Assembly (NCBI GenBank): GCA_000469685.2
Contig: LS997567.1
Span: forward strand, 12,156,710 to 12,220,709
Source of the DNA: Haemonchus contortus
Lineage: Eukaryota > Nematoda > Chromadorea > Rhabditida > Trichostrongylidae
Length of the DNA: 64,000 nt
Reading direction: 5' to 3'
Below are positions 35,139 through 47,759 of the stretch, piece after piece. Numbering within the stretch: the first letter of the stretch is position 1; the number at the start of each line of letters is the position of its first letter. The position numbers and the translations under genes are program-made. Below the pieces are notes generated by a model. The model was given only the letters and a program-made list of their open reading frames with translations. It had not been told where the DNA came from and made no database searches.

Positions 35139-38100
35139 TGTATGTATGTATGTATGTATGTATGTATGTATGTATGTTGTATGTATGTATGTATGTATGT
35201 ATGTATGTATGTATGTATGTATGTATGTATGTATGTATGTATGTATGTATGTATGTATGTATGTATGTATGTATGTATGTATGTATGTATGTATGTATGT
35301 ATGTATGTATGTATGTATGTATGTATGTATGTATGTATGTATGTATGTATGTATGTATGTATGTATGTATGTATGTATGTATGTATGTATGTATGTATGT
35401 ATGTATGTATGTATGTATGTATGTATGTATGTATGTATGTATGTATGTATGTATGTATGTATGTATGTATGTATGTATGTATGTATGTATGTATGTATGT
35501 ATGTATGTATGTATGTATGTATGTATGTATGTATGTATGTATGTATGTATGTATGTATGTATGTATGTATGTATGTATGTATGTATGTATGTATGTATGT
35601 ATGTATGTATGTATGTATGTATGTATGTATGTATGTATGTATGTATGTATGTATGTATGTATGTATGTATGTATGTATGTATGTATGTATGTATGTATGT
35701 ATGTATGTATGTATGTATGTATGTATGTATGTATGTATGTATGTATGTATGTATGTATGTATGTATGTATGTATGTATGTATGTATGTATGTATGTATGT
35801 ATGTATGTATGTATGTATGTATGTATGTATGTATGTATGTATGTATGTATGTATGTATGTATGTATGTATGTATGTATGTATGTATGTATGTATGTATGT
35901 ATGTATGTATGTATGTATGTATGTATGTATGTATGTATGTATGTATGTATGTATGTATGTATGTATGTATGTATGTATGTATGTATGTATGTATGTATGT
36001 ATGTATGTATGTATGTATGTATGTATGTATGTATGTATGTATGTATGTATGTATGTATGTATGTATGTATGTATGTATGTATGTATGTATGTATGTATGT
36101 ATGTATGTATGTATGTATGTATGTATGTATGTATGTATGTATGTATGTATGTATGTATGTATGTATGTATGTATGTATGTATGTATGTATGTATGTATGT
36201 ATGTATGTATGTATGTATGTATGTATGTATGTATGTATGTATGTATGTATGTATGTATGTATGTATGTATGTATGTATGTATGTATGTATGTATGTATGT
36301 ATGTATGTATGTATGTATGTATGTATGTATGTATGTATGTATGTATGTATGTATGTATGTATGTATGTATGTATGTATGTATGTATGTATGTATGTATGT
36401 ATGTATGTATGTATGTATGTATGTATGTATGTATGTATGTATGTATGTATGTATGTATGTATGTATGTATGTATGTATGTATGTATGTATGTATGTATGT
36501 ATGTATGTATGTATGTATGTATGTATGTATGTATGTATGTATGTATGTATGTATGTATGTATGTATGTATGTATGTATGTATGTATGTATGTATGTATGT
36601 ATGTATGTATGTATGTATGTATGTATGTATGTATGTATGTATGTATGTATGTATGTATGTATGTATGTATGTATGTATGTATGTATGTATGTATGTATGT
36701 ATGTATGTATTTGTATGTATGTATGTATGTATGTATGTATGTATGTATGTATGTATGTATGTATGTATGTATGTATGTATGTATGTATGTATGTATGTAT
36801 GTATGTATGTATGTATGTATGTATGTATGTATGTATGTATGTATGTATGTATGTATGTATGTATGTATGTATGTATGTATGTATGTATGTATGTATGTAT
36901 GTATGTATGTATGTATGTATGTATGTATGTATGTATGTATGTATGTATGTATGTATGTATGTATGTATGTATGTATGTATGTATGTATGTATGTATGTAT
37001 GTATGTATGTATGTATGTATGTATGTATGTATGTATGTATGTATGTATGTATGTATGTATGTATGTATGTATGTATGTATGTATGTATGTATGTATGTAT
37101 GTATGTATGTATGTATGTATGTATGTATGTATGTATGTATGTATGTATGTATGTATGTATGTATGTATGTATGTATGTATGTATGTATGTATGTATGTAT
37201 GTATGTATGTATGTATGTATGTATGTATGTATGTATGTATGTATGTATGTATGTATGTATGTATGTATGTATGTATGTATGTATGTATGTATGTATGTAT
37301 GTATGTATGTATGTATGTATGTATGTATGTATGTATGTATGTATGTATGTATGTATGTATGTATGTATGTATGTATGTATGTATGTATGTATGTATGTAT
37401 GTATGTATGTATGTATGTATGTATGTATGTATGTATGTATGTATGTATGTATGTATGTATGTATGTATGTATGTATGTATGTATGTATGTATGTATGTAT
37501 GTATGTATGTATGTATGTATGTATGTATGTATGTATGTATGTATGTATGTATGTATGTATGTATGTATGTATGTATGTATGTATGTATGTATGTATGTAT
37601 GTATGTATGTATGTATGTATGTATGTATGTATGTATGTATGTATGTATGTATGTATGTATGTATGTATGTATGTATGTATGTATGTATGTATGTATGTAT
37701 GTATGTATGTATGTATGTATGTATGTATGTATGTATGTATGTATGTATGTATGTATGTATGTATGTATGTATGTATGTATGTATGTATGTATGTATGTAT
37801 GTATGTATGTATGTATGTATGTATGTATGTATGTATGTATGTATGTATGTATGTATGTATGTATGTATGTATGTATGTATGTATGTATGTATGTATGTAT
37901 GTATGTATGTATGTATGTATGTATGTATGTATGTATGTATGTATGTATGTATGTATGTATGTATGTATGTATGTATGTATGTATGTATGTATGTATGTAT
38001 GTATGTATGTATGTATGTATGTATGTATGTATGTATGTATGTATGTATGTATGTATGTATGTATGTATGTATGTATGTATGTATGTATGTATGTATGTAT

Positions 38101-38381
38101 GTATGTATGTATGTATGTATGTATGTATGTATGTATGTATGTATGTATGTATGTATGTATGTATGTATGTATGTATGTATGTATGTATGTATGTATGTAT
38201 GTATGTATGTATGTATGTATGTATGTATGTATGTATGTATGTATGTATGTATGTATGTATGTATGTATGTATGTATGTATGTATGTATGTATGTATGTAT
38301 GTATGTATGTATGTATGTATGTATGTATGTATGTATGTATGTATGTATGTATGTATGTATGTATGTATGTATGTATGTATG

Positions 38382-38413
<32 letters not shown>

Positions 38414-40079
38414 TGTATGTATGTATGTATGTATGTATGTATGTATGTATGTATGTATGTATGTATGTATGTATGTATGTATGTATGTATGTATGTATGT
38501 ATGTATGTATGTATGTATGTATGTATGTATGTATGTATGTATGTATGTATGTATGTATGTATGTATGTATGTATGTATGTATGTATGTATGTATGTATGT
38601 ATGTATGTATGTATGTATGTATGTATGTATGTATGTATGTATGTATGTATGTATGTATGTATGTATGTATGTATGTATGTATGTATGTATGTATGTATGT
38701 ATGTATGTATGTATGTATGTATGTATGTATGTATGTATGTATGTATGTATGTATGTATGTATGTATGTATGTATGTATGTATGTATGTATGTATGTATGT
38801 ATGTATGTATGTATGTATGTATGTATGTATGTATGTATGTATGTATGTATGTATGTATGTATGTATGTATGTATGTATGTATGTATGTATGTATGTATGT
38901 ATGTATGTATGTATGTATGTATGTATGTATGTATGTATGTATGTATGTATGTATGTATGTATGTATGTATGTATGTATGTATGTATGTATGTATGTATGT
39001 ATGTATGTATGTATGTATGTATGTATGTATGTATGTATGTATGTATGTATGTATGTATGTATGTATGTATGTATGTATGTATGTATGTATGTATGTATGT
39101 ATGTATGTATGTATGTATGTATGTATGTATGTATGTATGTATGTATGTATGTATGTATGTATGTATGTATGTATGTATGTATGTATGTATGTATGTATGT
39201 ATGTATGTATGTATGTATGTATGTATGTATGTATGTATGTATGTATGTATGTATGTATGTATGTATGTATGTATGTATGTATGTATGTATGTATGTATGT
39301 ATGTATGTATGTATGTATGTATGTATGTATGTATGTATGTATGTATGTATGTATGTATGTATGTATGTATGTATGTATGTATGTATGTATGTATGTATGT
39401 ATGTATGTATGTATGTATGTATGTATGTATGTATGTATGTATGTATGTATGTATGTATGTATGTATGTATGTATGTATGTATGTATGTATGTATGTATGT
39501 ATGTATGTATGTATGTATGTATGTATGTATGTATGTATGTATGTATGTATGTATGTATGTATGTATGTATGTATGTATGTATGTATGTATGTATGTATGT
39601 ATGTATGTATGTATGTATGTATGTATGTATGTATGTATGTATGTATGTATGTATGTATGTATGTATGTATGTATGTATGTATGTATGTATGTATGTATGT
39701 ATGTATGTATGTATGTATGTATGTATGTATGTATGTATGTATGTATGTATGTATGTATGTATGTATGTATGTATGTATGTATGTATGTATGTATGTATGT
39801 ATGTATGTATGTATGTATGTATGTATGTATGTATGTATGTATGTATGTATGTATGTATGTATGTATGTATGTATGTATGTATGTATGTATGTATGTATGT
39901 ATGTATGTATGTATGTATGTATGTATGTATGTATGTATGTATGTATGTATGTATGTATGTATGTATGTATGTATGTATGTATGTATGTATGTATGTATGT
40001 ATGTATGTATGTATGTATGTATGTATGTATGTATGTATGTATGTATGTATGTATGTATGTATGTATGTATGTATGTATG
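34692..40079. repeat. giant (TATG)n / (CATA)n microsatellite, 5.39 kb
   Basis: About 1,345 tetranucleotide units run from the end of the RTE tail to 40079. Interruptions cluster in the first 500 bp: GCATG variants near 34740-34755, TAGTATG at about 34762, TTG near 35000 and 35178, TATATGTATTATG near 35083-35093 and TAATG near 35137. Only two later interruptions were seen, a phase shift ATTTGT at about 36710 and TATATG at about 38384. The rest reads as pure repeat. Confidence 0.98.
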
Positions 40080-41290
40080 CCACCCTATCCGGTTTTACCT
40101 GAGAAAGTACCTTCAGAGGTCGGGACAAGTTTGGGATGGGTGGGGCTCGAGACAGGATTAACAGAACACGTACAAGCTCTGCGGAGCTCCACCCACGGGA
40201 GGCCGGCAAGTGCCGGAATGGGCGGTGCCAAGAGTTAAACATCCTATTCTGCCTTTGGAACGGTCCACACACCGCAAAAAAAGTGGATCGAGGGGATGAC
40301 TGGGTCAAGAAACCAGACGAAGAAGACCCACCTGCTGTGGGCGGAGCTTCCTCAAAATGGGCGGTACTTTCTAGATGTATTCATGACTCAATTCAATTAA
40401 GGCGCAGAGGCCAGGAAAAAACTAAAAAGAGTGAGCAGGGCCTCATGCGTGCTGGGCATGCGTAAGCTTAACGAAGCCCCACCCACGATGGGAGGGGCGT
40501 GCGTTTTGAGACGAAAGCCACTTTTGGAAAATGCATGGAACTTCGCTTTCAAACGTCCTAGAATGCGGGAAAAAAGCAGTTAGAGGTAACGGAACAAATC
40601 CCAGAAGCGGGCGGGATTGGAACTAAACAGGGCGGGGCTCAGACAAAAATTCATAACTCTATTCAGAAACGTTCTGGGTTGCGGCAAAAAGGTTGAAGGT
40701 GTAAAAGAACAAATGTGGTCAAATCCCAGAACTGGGCGGGGTTGGCAGTGAAGTGGGTGGGGCTTTGATCAAAAATTCATAACTCTATTCAGAAACGTTC
40801 TGGGTTGCGGCAAAAAGGTTGAAGGTGTAAAAGAACAAATGTGGTCAAATCCCAGAACTGGGCGGGGTTGGCAGTGAAGTGGGTGGGGCTTTGATCAAAA
40901 ATTCATAACTCTATTCAGAAACGTTCTGGGTTGCGGCAAAAAGGTTGAAGGTGTAAAAGAACAAATGTGGTCAAATCCCAGAACTGGGCGGGGTTGGCAG
41001 TGAAGTGGGTGGGGCTTTGATCAAAAATTTATAGCTCTATTCAGAAACGTTGTGGGATGCGGGAAAGAAGTGGTGAGCTGCAGTAGAACAAATGTGGTCA
41101 GTTGCCACAAGTAGGCAGATTGGCACTAAAGTGGGCGGGGCACACATCAAAGTTATTAAGTCTCCTCGAATGCGTTTTAGAATGCGTGAAAAATTCGCTG
41201 GAGGTAATAAAAGTAATATGGTTCGAAGTCAGAAGTGGGTGGGGTTTGCAAAGAAGGGGGGGGGGGCGGGGCCGAGATTCAAAGTTTAAA
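40080..41290. repeat. GC-box-rich minisatellite with 126-bp higher-order unit
   Basis: Three nearly identical 126-bp units start at 40645, 40771 and 40897 (AAAAATTCATAACTCTATTC), with a diverged fourth at 41023. Each has GAACTGGGCGGGGTTGG and GAAGTGGGTGGGGCTTTGAT. Diverged relatives with GGGCGG/GGGTGGGG boxes flank them from about 40130 to 41290. No coding content was recognised. A poly-G/GC run (GGGGGGGGGGCGGGGC) lies at 41258-41273. Confidence 0.9.
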
Positions 41291-41790
41291 CACCTGTCCC
41301 TCACACTAATCCTGACCACCTATGTGTACAACTATAGGACACCACAAAACTCTTTCAAAAATTTAGCTGGAAATTTTCTAAAAGTCAGTATTCATGGTTC
41401 CACACATATTACTCTCTTCTACACAAGAGCAAGTGCACTATATTAACTTTAGACCTCATAAAATGAATTCTACAATGACATCTACCCACAGGTGCATACC
41501 CCGTAGAAACGTGTAAATCCCTAAAACTACCCAAAGGGCTGTCCTTTCAGACTTAGTGTTCATGACCACACACAGCCCGAACTTCACAGAGCTTCCTTGT
41601 CTACATGGACCGCAGAGGTATTTGATTTGGATACATCGGAGTACTCTTTATGGCCACGCACAGCCCCATTTAACATCCCAAAAAAGTGATGGCCGCTGTA
41701 GAAGTGTCAGGGATGAGGCTAATATGATAAAGGTCTATAACGAAAATTAGAAGCTTATGTGGCTCCGTCCCTTATGGCTCTAGCCTCCAG
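41221..41790 (+). repeat. dispersed repeat, uninterrupted copy
   Basis: Matches in inverted orientation the right edge of the window (63222-64000 and 61608-61649), starting with the GC-box segment and continuing through CATGGTTCCACACA, CGGAGTACTC, CAGAAGTTTCAGGG-like and GCTTATGTGGCTCCGTCC. At 41736-41739 it keeps the TA where the other copy carries a Tc1 element. Confidence 0.85.
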
Positions 41791-42986
<1,196 letters not shown>

Positions 42987-42988
42987 AA

Positions 42989-43154
42989 ATCTAATCATGC
43001 GAAAACTCTATATTTGGAGCGTGGATGTATTGTGAATATTTACCACCATTAACCTGTAATCTGATAATTTTCCAGATGTTCCGATGAGCTCAAAATTGAC
43101 TGAAAATACAGACGATGGCCCTTTTTTCCTTTTTGTCATGTCTAAAAAGTACGA
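42989..43154 (-). repeat. inverted copy of the RTE 3' flank
   Basis: These 166 bp are the reverse complement of 46173-46338 with about one mismatch (ACCACC versus ACCATC context). They lie between the left target duplication and the RTE 5' end, so they belong to the insertion and not to the original target. Confidence 0.95.
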
Positions 43155-43223
43155 CAAATAAAAGTAAAAAGTAAAGTTGACGGAGTTTTCACTCTACTCT
43201 ACCGGCGAGCGGTCGACTTTTCA

Positions 43224-45866
43224 TTGCTCTCCCCGACCATCTCGCACCAGTCGCCTGGACAACCTGGTGCTGGTACCATGTCCAATGTGCTTCCTCTCCG
43301 GATCGGGACTCTCAATTGCCGAACTCTCAGAACAGAAGCAAGATTAGCAGAACTTGAAGACGCCGCCAAAGAGGTACCCTTTGACATTATCGGACTTTCC
43401 GGCACACAAAGAAGAGAAAGCATATCCCGGAACCTTATACGATCTAATCACACGGTTTATTTTTCGAATTCTATAGGATTCTTAATCAACGCAAAGTGGT
43501 CAAAATTTTGTTCTTTCCATGTCATCTCGGAGAGAGTCTGCTATGTTGATGTCACAACCAACCTTAGAAATCTTCGAGTTGTTCAGGGATATGCACCAAC
43601 TGTTACTTATTCGGATGTTGAGTATCATGAATTCCTTGAACAGATTTCTGAAGCTCTTGGTGCACGCTTTCACAATCAAGGCTGTATTGTCAAAAAACGA
43701 AACCTGGTCAAAATTGTTCTGGGCGATTTCAATGCAAAGATTGGGTGCGGAGAAGAAACTGAGAAGTTTATTGGACCATATGGCTTAGGCGTACGCAACG
43801 AAAGAGGTGATGTACTTGCCAATTTCTGTTCAGAAAATGAACTTTACGTGATGAACAACCATTTCAAAAAGAGAAACTCCAGAAAATGGACGTGGATATC
43901 ACCCAATATGCAGACGAGGAATGCTATTGATTTTGTTCTATCAGCTGACCGAACCATATTCCAAGATGTTGATATCATCGGCCGATTCAAATTCGTCAGT
44001 GATCACCGACTTGTAATGGCTAAGATTCGTTTAGAAAACAAACGATATCATTCCAGGAAAGCTGAGACCACAACAAACTTTGATGCAAAGGTTTTCTCCG
44101 CAACGCTGGAACGGCTGATCGCCAACAAGATTTCTAGCAACTATGAAGAACTGGAGGAGGCAGTAAAGATGGCCGCTGCTGAAGCCAAATCGGAGGTTCC
44201 GAAAAAGTTCCACTTTTCCGAAAGAACGAGAAATCTGTTCGAAAAACGACACCTCCTTTTACATCAGCAAAGAAGTACAGTAGAATTTTCCATGATTAAC
44301 AAGCTGTTACGTCTTTCGTTAAAATCTGATCTTGAGCGGAAACATCTTCTGCGTCTACAAGAAGCTGTCTCTCAAGGTTCCAGTCTTCGTCGAGCATTAC
44401 AGGAGAGACAAATTGGCAGAACGACATTAACGCGACTGAAAAGAAATGATGGATCCATCGCAGAATCGCCGCATACTATCGCATCTCTTGTTCAGGAATT
44501 CTATAGTGAATTGTTTTCTTCCACAAAACCCGTCCCCTTTCTTCCAGTAATGGAGAGTTCTGAAAAGGTGCCACCAATTCTGCCTGAGGAAGTCGAACAT
44601 GCTCTCAAATCGATGAGGTTAGGGAAAAAACCAGGACCCGATCACGTAACCGTCGAAATGTTAAAGGCAGCATACCACATTCTTGAGAAACCATTAACGA
44701 AACTCTTCAATGACTTTCTTGTGAAAGAGGAGTTACCTGCTAGTTTATCGGAATCATCAATGTCGCTTCTGTTCAAAAAAGGAGATCCTCTTGACATTCG
44801 AAATTTTCGCCCAATCGCCCTACTTCCGACGATTTACAAACTGTTTATTTCAATTATTGGACAGCGAATGAGATCCTCATTGGAGGACAATCAACATGCC
44901 GAACAAGCCGGCTTTCGTAGAAACTATTCCACGATAGACCACATTCATGTTATACGTCAGCTCATAGAGAAAAGCACCGAGTACAACATTCCTCTATACT
45001 TTGCGTTCATCGACTATTTCAAGGCTTTCGATTCCGTGGAACATGAATCTCTGTGGAAATCGCTCTTCTGTCAGGGAGTCCACCCGAAAATCATCCGCCT
45101 TCTCTCGAACATCTACAAATATGCTGAAGTGAATATTAAAATATGTGGCTATACGAGGCCCATCGAAATACACCGAGGCGTCCGTCAGGGAGACCCGATT
45201 TCACCTGCTCTTTTCGCTGCTGCTCTGGAAACTGCATTCCGAAATATCGATTGGCGCGAGGAAGGGATCAACATAAATGGAAAATATCTGAGTCATCTTA
45301 GATATGCAGACGATATAGTCATTATAGCACACGACAGTCAGAAACTTCAAACAATGTTAGAAGAGGTATACGAGAAAAGTCAAGCCGTTGGGCTCAAAAT
45401 CAATTTTTCAAAGACTACTATTATGACCAACTCCGTGATCCGACCCGTTGCCATCGCTGGACATAATGTGCAGTACTGCACCGATTTCGTCTATCTCGGA
45501 CAAATGGTCTCCTTCGGTATGAACAACAGCGTAGAAATACAAAGAAGAATTCGAGCAGGATGGAGCGCATTTAACCGTTTCCGCTTTTTCCTCACCAACA
45601 GAAGGGTTCCAATGAGGTTCAAACGTCGCGTCTATGAAGCTTGTGTAGAACCAGCGATTCTTTATTCCTGTGAAACGTGGACAATGAAGAAAAGAGATAT
45701 CACGATGTTGAAAGTTGCGCAACGAAGAATGATGCGGAGGATGATAGGTATAACTTTTTTACATCATCGCTTGGTTAGAAAATGTCACAAAAATCAAAGA
45801 TATATCGGCGCGAGCGACCAAAAGAAAGTGGATGTGGGCGAGGAAAGTTCTAGAGAAGGAAAATAA
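43224..45866 (+). CDS. RTE-type retrotransposon protein (endonuclease + reverse transcriptase), family C
   Basis: A single 880-codon ORF, close to the normal RTE length. N-terminal APE-like endonuclease: IGTLNCRTL (residues about 27-35), DIIGLSGTQRRE (about 54-65), VLGDFNAKIG (about 165-174), NAIDFVLSADR (about 235) and VSDHRLVMAKI (about 260). Reverse transcriptase: KKPGPDHVTVEML (about 471), GDPLDIRNFRPIALLPTIYK (about 516), EQAGFRRNYSTIDHIHVIRQ, FAFIDYFKAFDSVEHE (about 595), RGVRQGDPISPALFAAALE (about 653) and LRYADDIVII (about 691), then KTTIMTN and VYLGQMVS. The RT aspartates are intact. In the endonuclease the usual Glu of the SET(Q/R) box is Gly (SGTQ), which would be expected to cripple metal binding. 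Near the 3' end (about 45775 and 45920) two frameshifts change the C-terminal tail; the other frames continue the expected tail to about 46020. It is therefore a young but probably inactive copy. Confidence 0.93.
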   Translation: MLSPTISHQSPGQPGAGTMSNVLPLRIGTLNCRTLRTEARLAELEDAAKEVPFDIIGLSGTQRRESISRNLIRSNHTVYFSNSIGFLINAKWSKFCSFHVISERVCYVDVTTNLRNLRVVQGYAPTVTYSDVEYHEFLEQISEALGARFHNQGCIVKKRNLVKIVLGDFNAKIGCGEETEKFIGPYGLGVRNERGDVLANFCSENELYVMNNHFKKRNSRKWTWISPNMQTRNAIDFVLSADRTIFQDVDIIGRFKFVSDHRLVMAKIRLENKRYHSRKAETTTNFDAKVFSATLERLIANKISSNYEELEEAVKMAAAEAKSEVPKKFHFSERTRNLFEKRHLLLHQQRSTVEFSMINKLLRLSLKSDLERKHLLRLQEAVSQGSSLRRALQERQIGRTTLTRLKRNDGSIAESPHTIASLVQEFYSELFSSTKPVPFLPVMESSEKVPPILPEEVEHALKSMRLGKKPGPDHVTVEMLKAAYHILEKPLTKLFNDFLVKEELPASLSESSMSLLFKKGDPLDIRNFRPIALLPTIYKLFISIIGQRMRSSLEDNQHAEQAGFRRNYSTIDHIHVIRQLIEKSTEYNIPLYFAFIDYFKAFDSVEHESLWKSLFCQGVHPKIIRLLSNIYKYAEVNIKICGYTRPIEIHRGVRQGDPISPALFAAALETAFRNIDWREEGININGKYLSHLRYADDIVIIAHDSQKLQTMLEEVYEKSQAVGLKINFSKTTIMTNSVIRPVAIAGHNVQYCTDFVYLGQMVSFGMNNSVEIQRRIRAGWSAFNRFRFFLTNRRVPMRFKRRVYEACVEPAILYSCETWTMKKRDITMLKVAQRRMMRRMIGITFLHHRLVRKCHKNQRYIGASDQKKVDVGEESSREGK

Positions 45867-45973
45867 TAGATGGACCAAGATAATAACCGAATGGCGACCA
45901 TGGAAATGGAGAAGATCAAAAGATGGCGAGACTCTTTTGTGTCCCTGCTTGGAGAAACTTGGACAAGAGTAGC

Positions 45974-46102
45974 CACAAACGATCCTAGTCAATGGAGACG
46001 AAGCATGATACGACACAAACGATCCTAGTCAATGGAGACGAAGTATGATACGACACATTGAAACAATGTTATATCGTTTGAATAAATAAATAAATAAATA
46101 AA
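45974..46102 (+). repeat. RTE 3' end: 44-bp tandem duplication and (AATA)n tail
   Basis: ACAAACGATCCTAGTCAATG...ACGACAC occurs twice in a row (about 45975-46018 and 46019-46059). The element ends in TTGAATAAATAAATAAATAA at 46078-46100, as RTE tails do. Confidence 0.9.
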
Positions 46103-46395
46103 TGTTGTTGACGTCTGTACTTATTCGCACCTTATGTGTGTTTTCCTCATCTATTGTGTTCGGCATTACCGCTCGTACTTTTTAGACATGACAAAAAGGA
46201 AAAAAGGGCCATCGTCTGTATTTTCAGTCAATTTTGAGCTCATCGGAACATCTGGAAAATTATCAGATTACAGGTTAATGATGGTAAATATTCACAATAC
46301 ATCCACGCTCCAAATATAGAGTTTTCGCATGATTAGATCCAGTAGGAAAGGAATTACGACTGAAAAGTACGGCTGAATAACCATTTCACCGAATA
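46101..46395. mobile_element. MITE, right half (split by RTE family C)
   Basis: Starts with the repeated AATGTTGTTGAC, then GTCTGTACTTATTCGCACC, which aligns with GTCTGCAGTTATTCGCACC of the 16.4-kb MITE. It continues through CAGGTTAATGATGGTAAATAT and GCATGATTAGATCCAGTAGG. The outer terminal repeat is blurred by an AT-rich run at 46395. Confidence 0.85.
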
Positions 46396-46831
46396 TATAT
46401 ATATATATACTTATATATATAAAGAATGAAGGATAAAGTTTTTGGCACTGATCAATCATGTCTGAGGGATGCGCCCCTGCACTCGACTTCCATTCAGAAT
46501 TGTAGTTGCGTAGTGAGTGCGTATGTGGCCCATACAATGACTTGCGGTGGCCAGCCGATGTATGTACAGTCGGTGCTTTCATCCTCCCAGACAGTTCTGG
46601 TACCAATTAAGCTGTCGTATCCTCGCCAGCCGAGGCCGCCTTTCACTCGAGAATCGACACTACACTGGGCCACTATGTAATGGGCAAGCTGGCAGCAACG
46701 GGCTGCTGGTGTTACGTCGACTCACGCCGAACAGCCCATCGCTTCGGCCTAGGCCGAAGGCCCATTCCCCTTCTTCGTCTCTTATTCCTTTATATGATAT
46801 TCCTGATGTATTAAAGACAAAATATTTATTA
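46396..46831. other. span without recognisable gene
   Basis: A short AT run (TATATATA, 46396-46425), then overlapping ORFs on both strands without a recognisable domain. Confidence 0.35.
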
Positions 46832-47738
46832 GGTTGTTCGGAAATAAATGCGCGTTTGAGCTTTAAAAATTTTTATTATAAAAACGGAACTAAACAAGAT
46901 CAATTCAAAAGAGAATCTCCATCACTATCAATGACTTGTTGCCAATGATTACGTAAAGAATAGATTCCTCTTCTGAAGAACTCGACCGGCTGCGACTCAA
47001 AGTGGTTGAACCCCCAGAGTTGGACTTCTTCGCGGTTCTGAACTATTTTCTCGGCCAGGGAGTGCTGCATCGACCGGAACGGATGGTAGTCGGATGATGC
47101 CAGGATTGGGCTGTAAAGCGGGTGAGGCAAGACTTCCAAGCCCCTATTCCTCAATTTTTTCCTAAATAATTTTCGCGATCCGTACCCGCGACCCGACCCG
47201 CAACGCGACGGTGCGATACCCATTTTCCGCACCTGTTCGTCTTGCCAATTGACAGCCCATGTTCATGGATGGATGTTCATGGATGGTAGAATTTGAGCAG
47301 CCAGAATGTGTTGCCAGTTCTCGAGTGGTTTGGCGTGGATCCAATTCAATGACGGACTTTAACACTTGATTATCGACGACTTGAGGCCGACTTCCACGTT
47401 CTTCGTCCTCTAACCTCTCATTACCGTTTTTGAAACGCTGGAACCATCGTTGACACTGGCTTTCTGACAGCTTCTTTGCCGAATACCTCAGATGATGAGT
47501 TTCAGCAGCCGACATGCTCTGCATGAAGTCATACCACACGCAATCCGCAAAAAGAATTTTTGGTCAAGCATTTCCAAAAGTTTTTTCTCCAAAGAAAACA
47601 AAGTAGAAATAAACAAAAATATATCGAAAGATGCGTAATAAAAATCTCTTTCTATTATACAATACTCTTTTGAAAAATCTTGTATAGTAGGAGAGGAACA
47701 AATGGAAAAATTTAACACGCATTCCTTTCCGAACAGCC
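46832..47738 (-). mobile_element. mariner element (family with TTAGGTTGTTCGG ends), internally deleted
   Basis: The ends GGTTGTTCGGAAATAAATGC and (reverse complement) GGCTGTTCGGAAAGGAATGC are flanked by TA (46830-46831, 47739-47740). On the minus strand the HTH region is present: ESQCQRWFQRFKNGNERLED, DPRQTTRELATHSGCSNSTI (47460-47290). The C-terminal block also remains: LYSPILASSDYHPFRSMQHS, EFFRRGIYSLRNHWQQVIDS (47130-46910). The middle, with the first two catalytic Asp residues, is deleted at about 47165-47200. At 907 bp it is about 350 bp shorter than its sister at 55072-56329. Confidence 0.9.
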
Positions 47739-47759
47739 TAATATATATGCTGTATGCAT

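Noticed and set aside
34654..40308. Open frames of about 1,700-1,880 codons on both strands
   Set aside because: They are translations of the (TATG)n repeat, which has no stop codon in any phase on either strand (YVCM / THIY repeats). No protein is implied.
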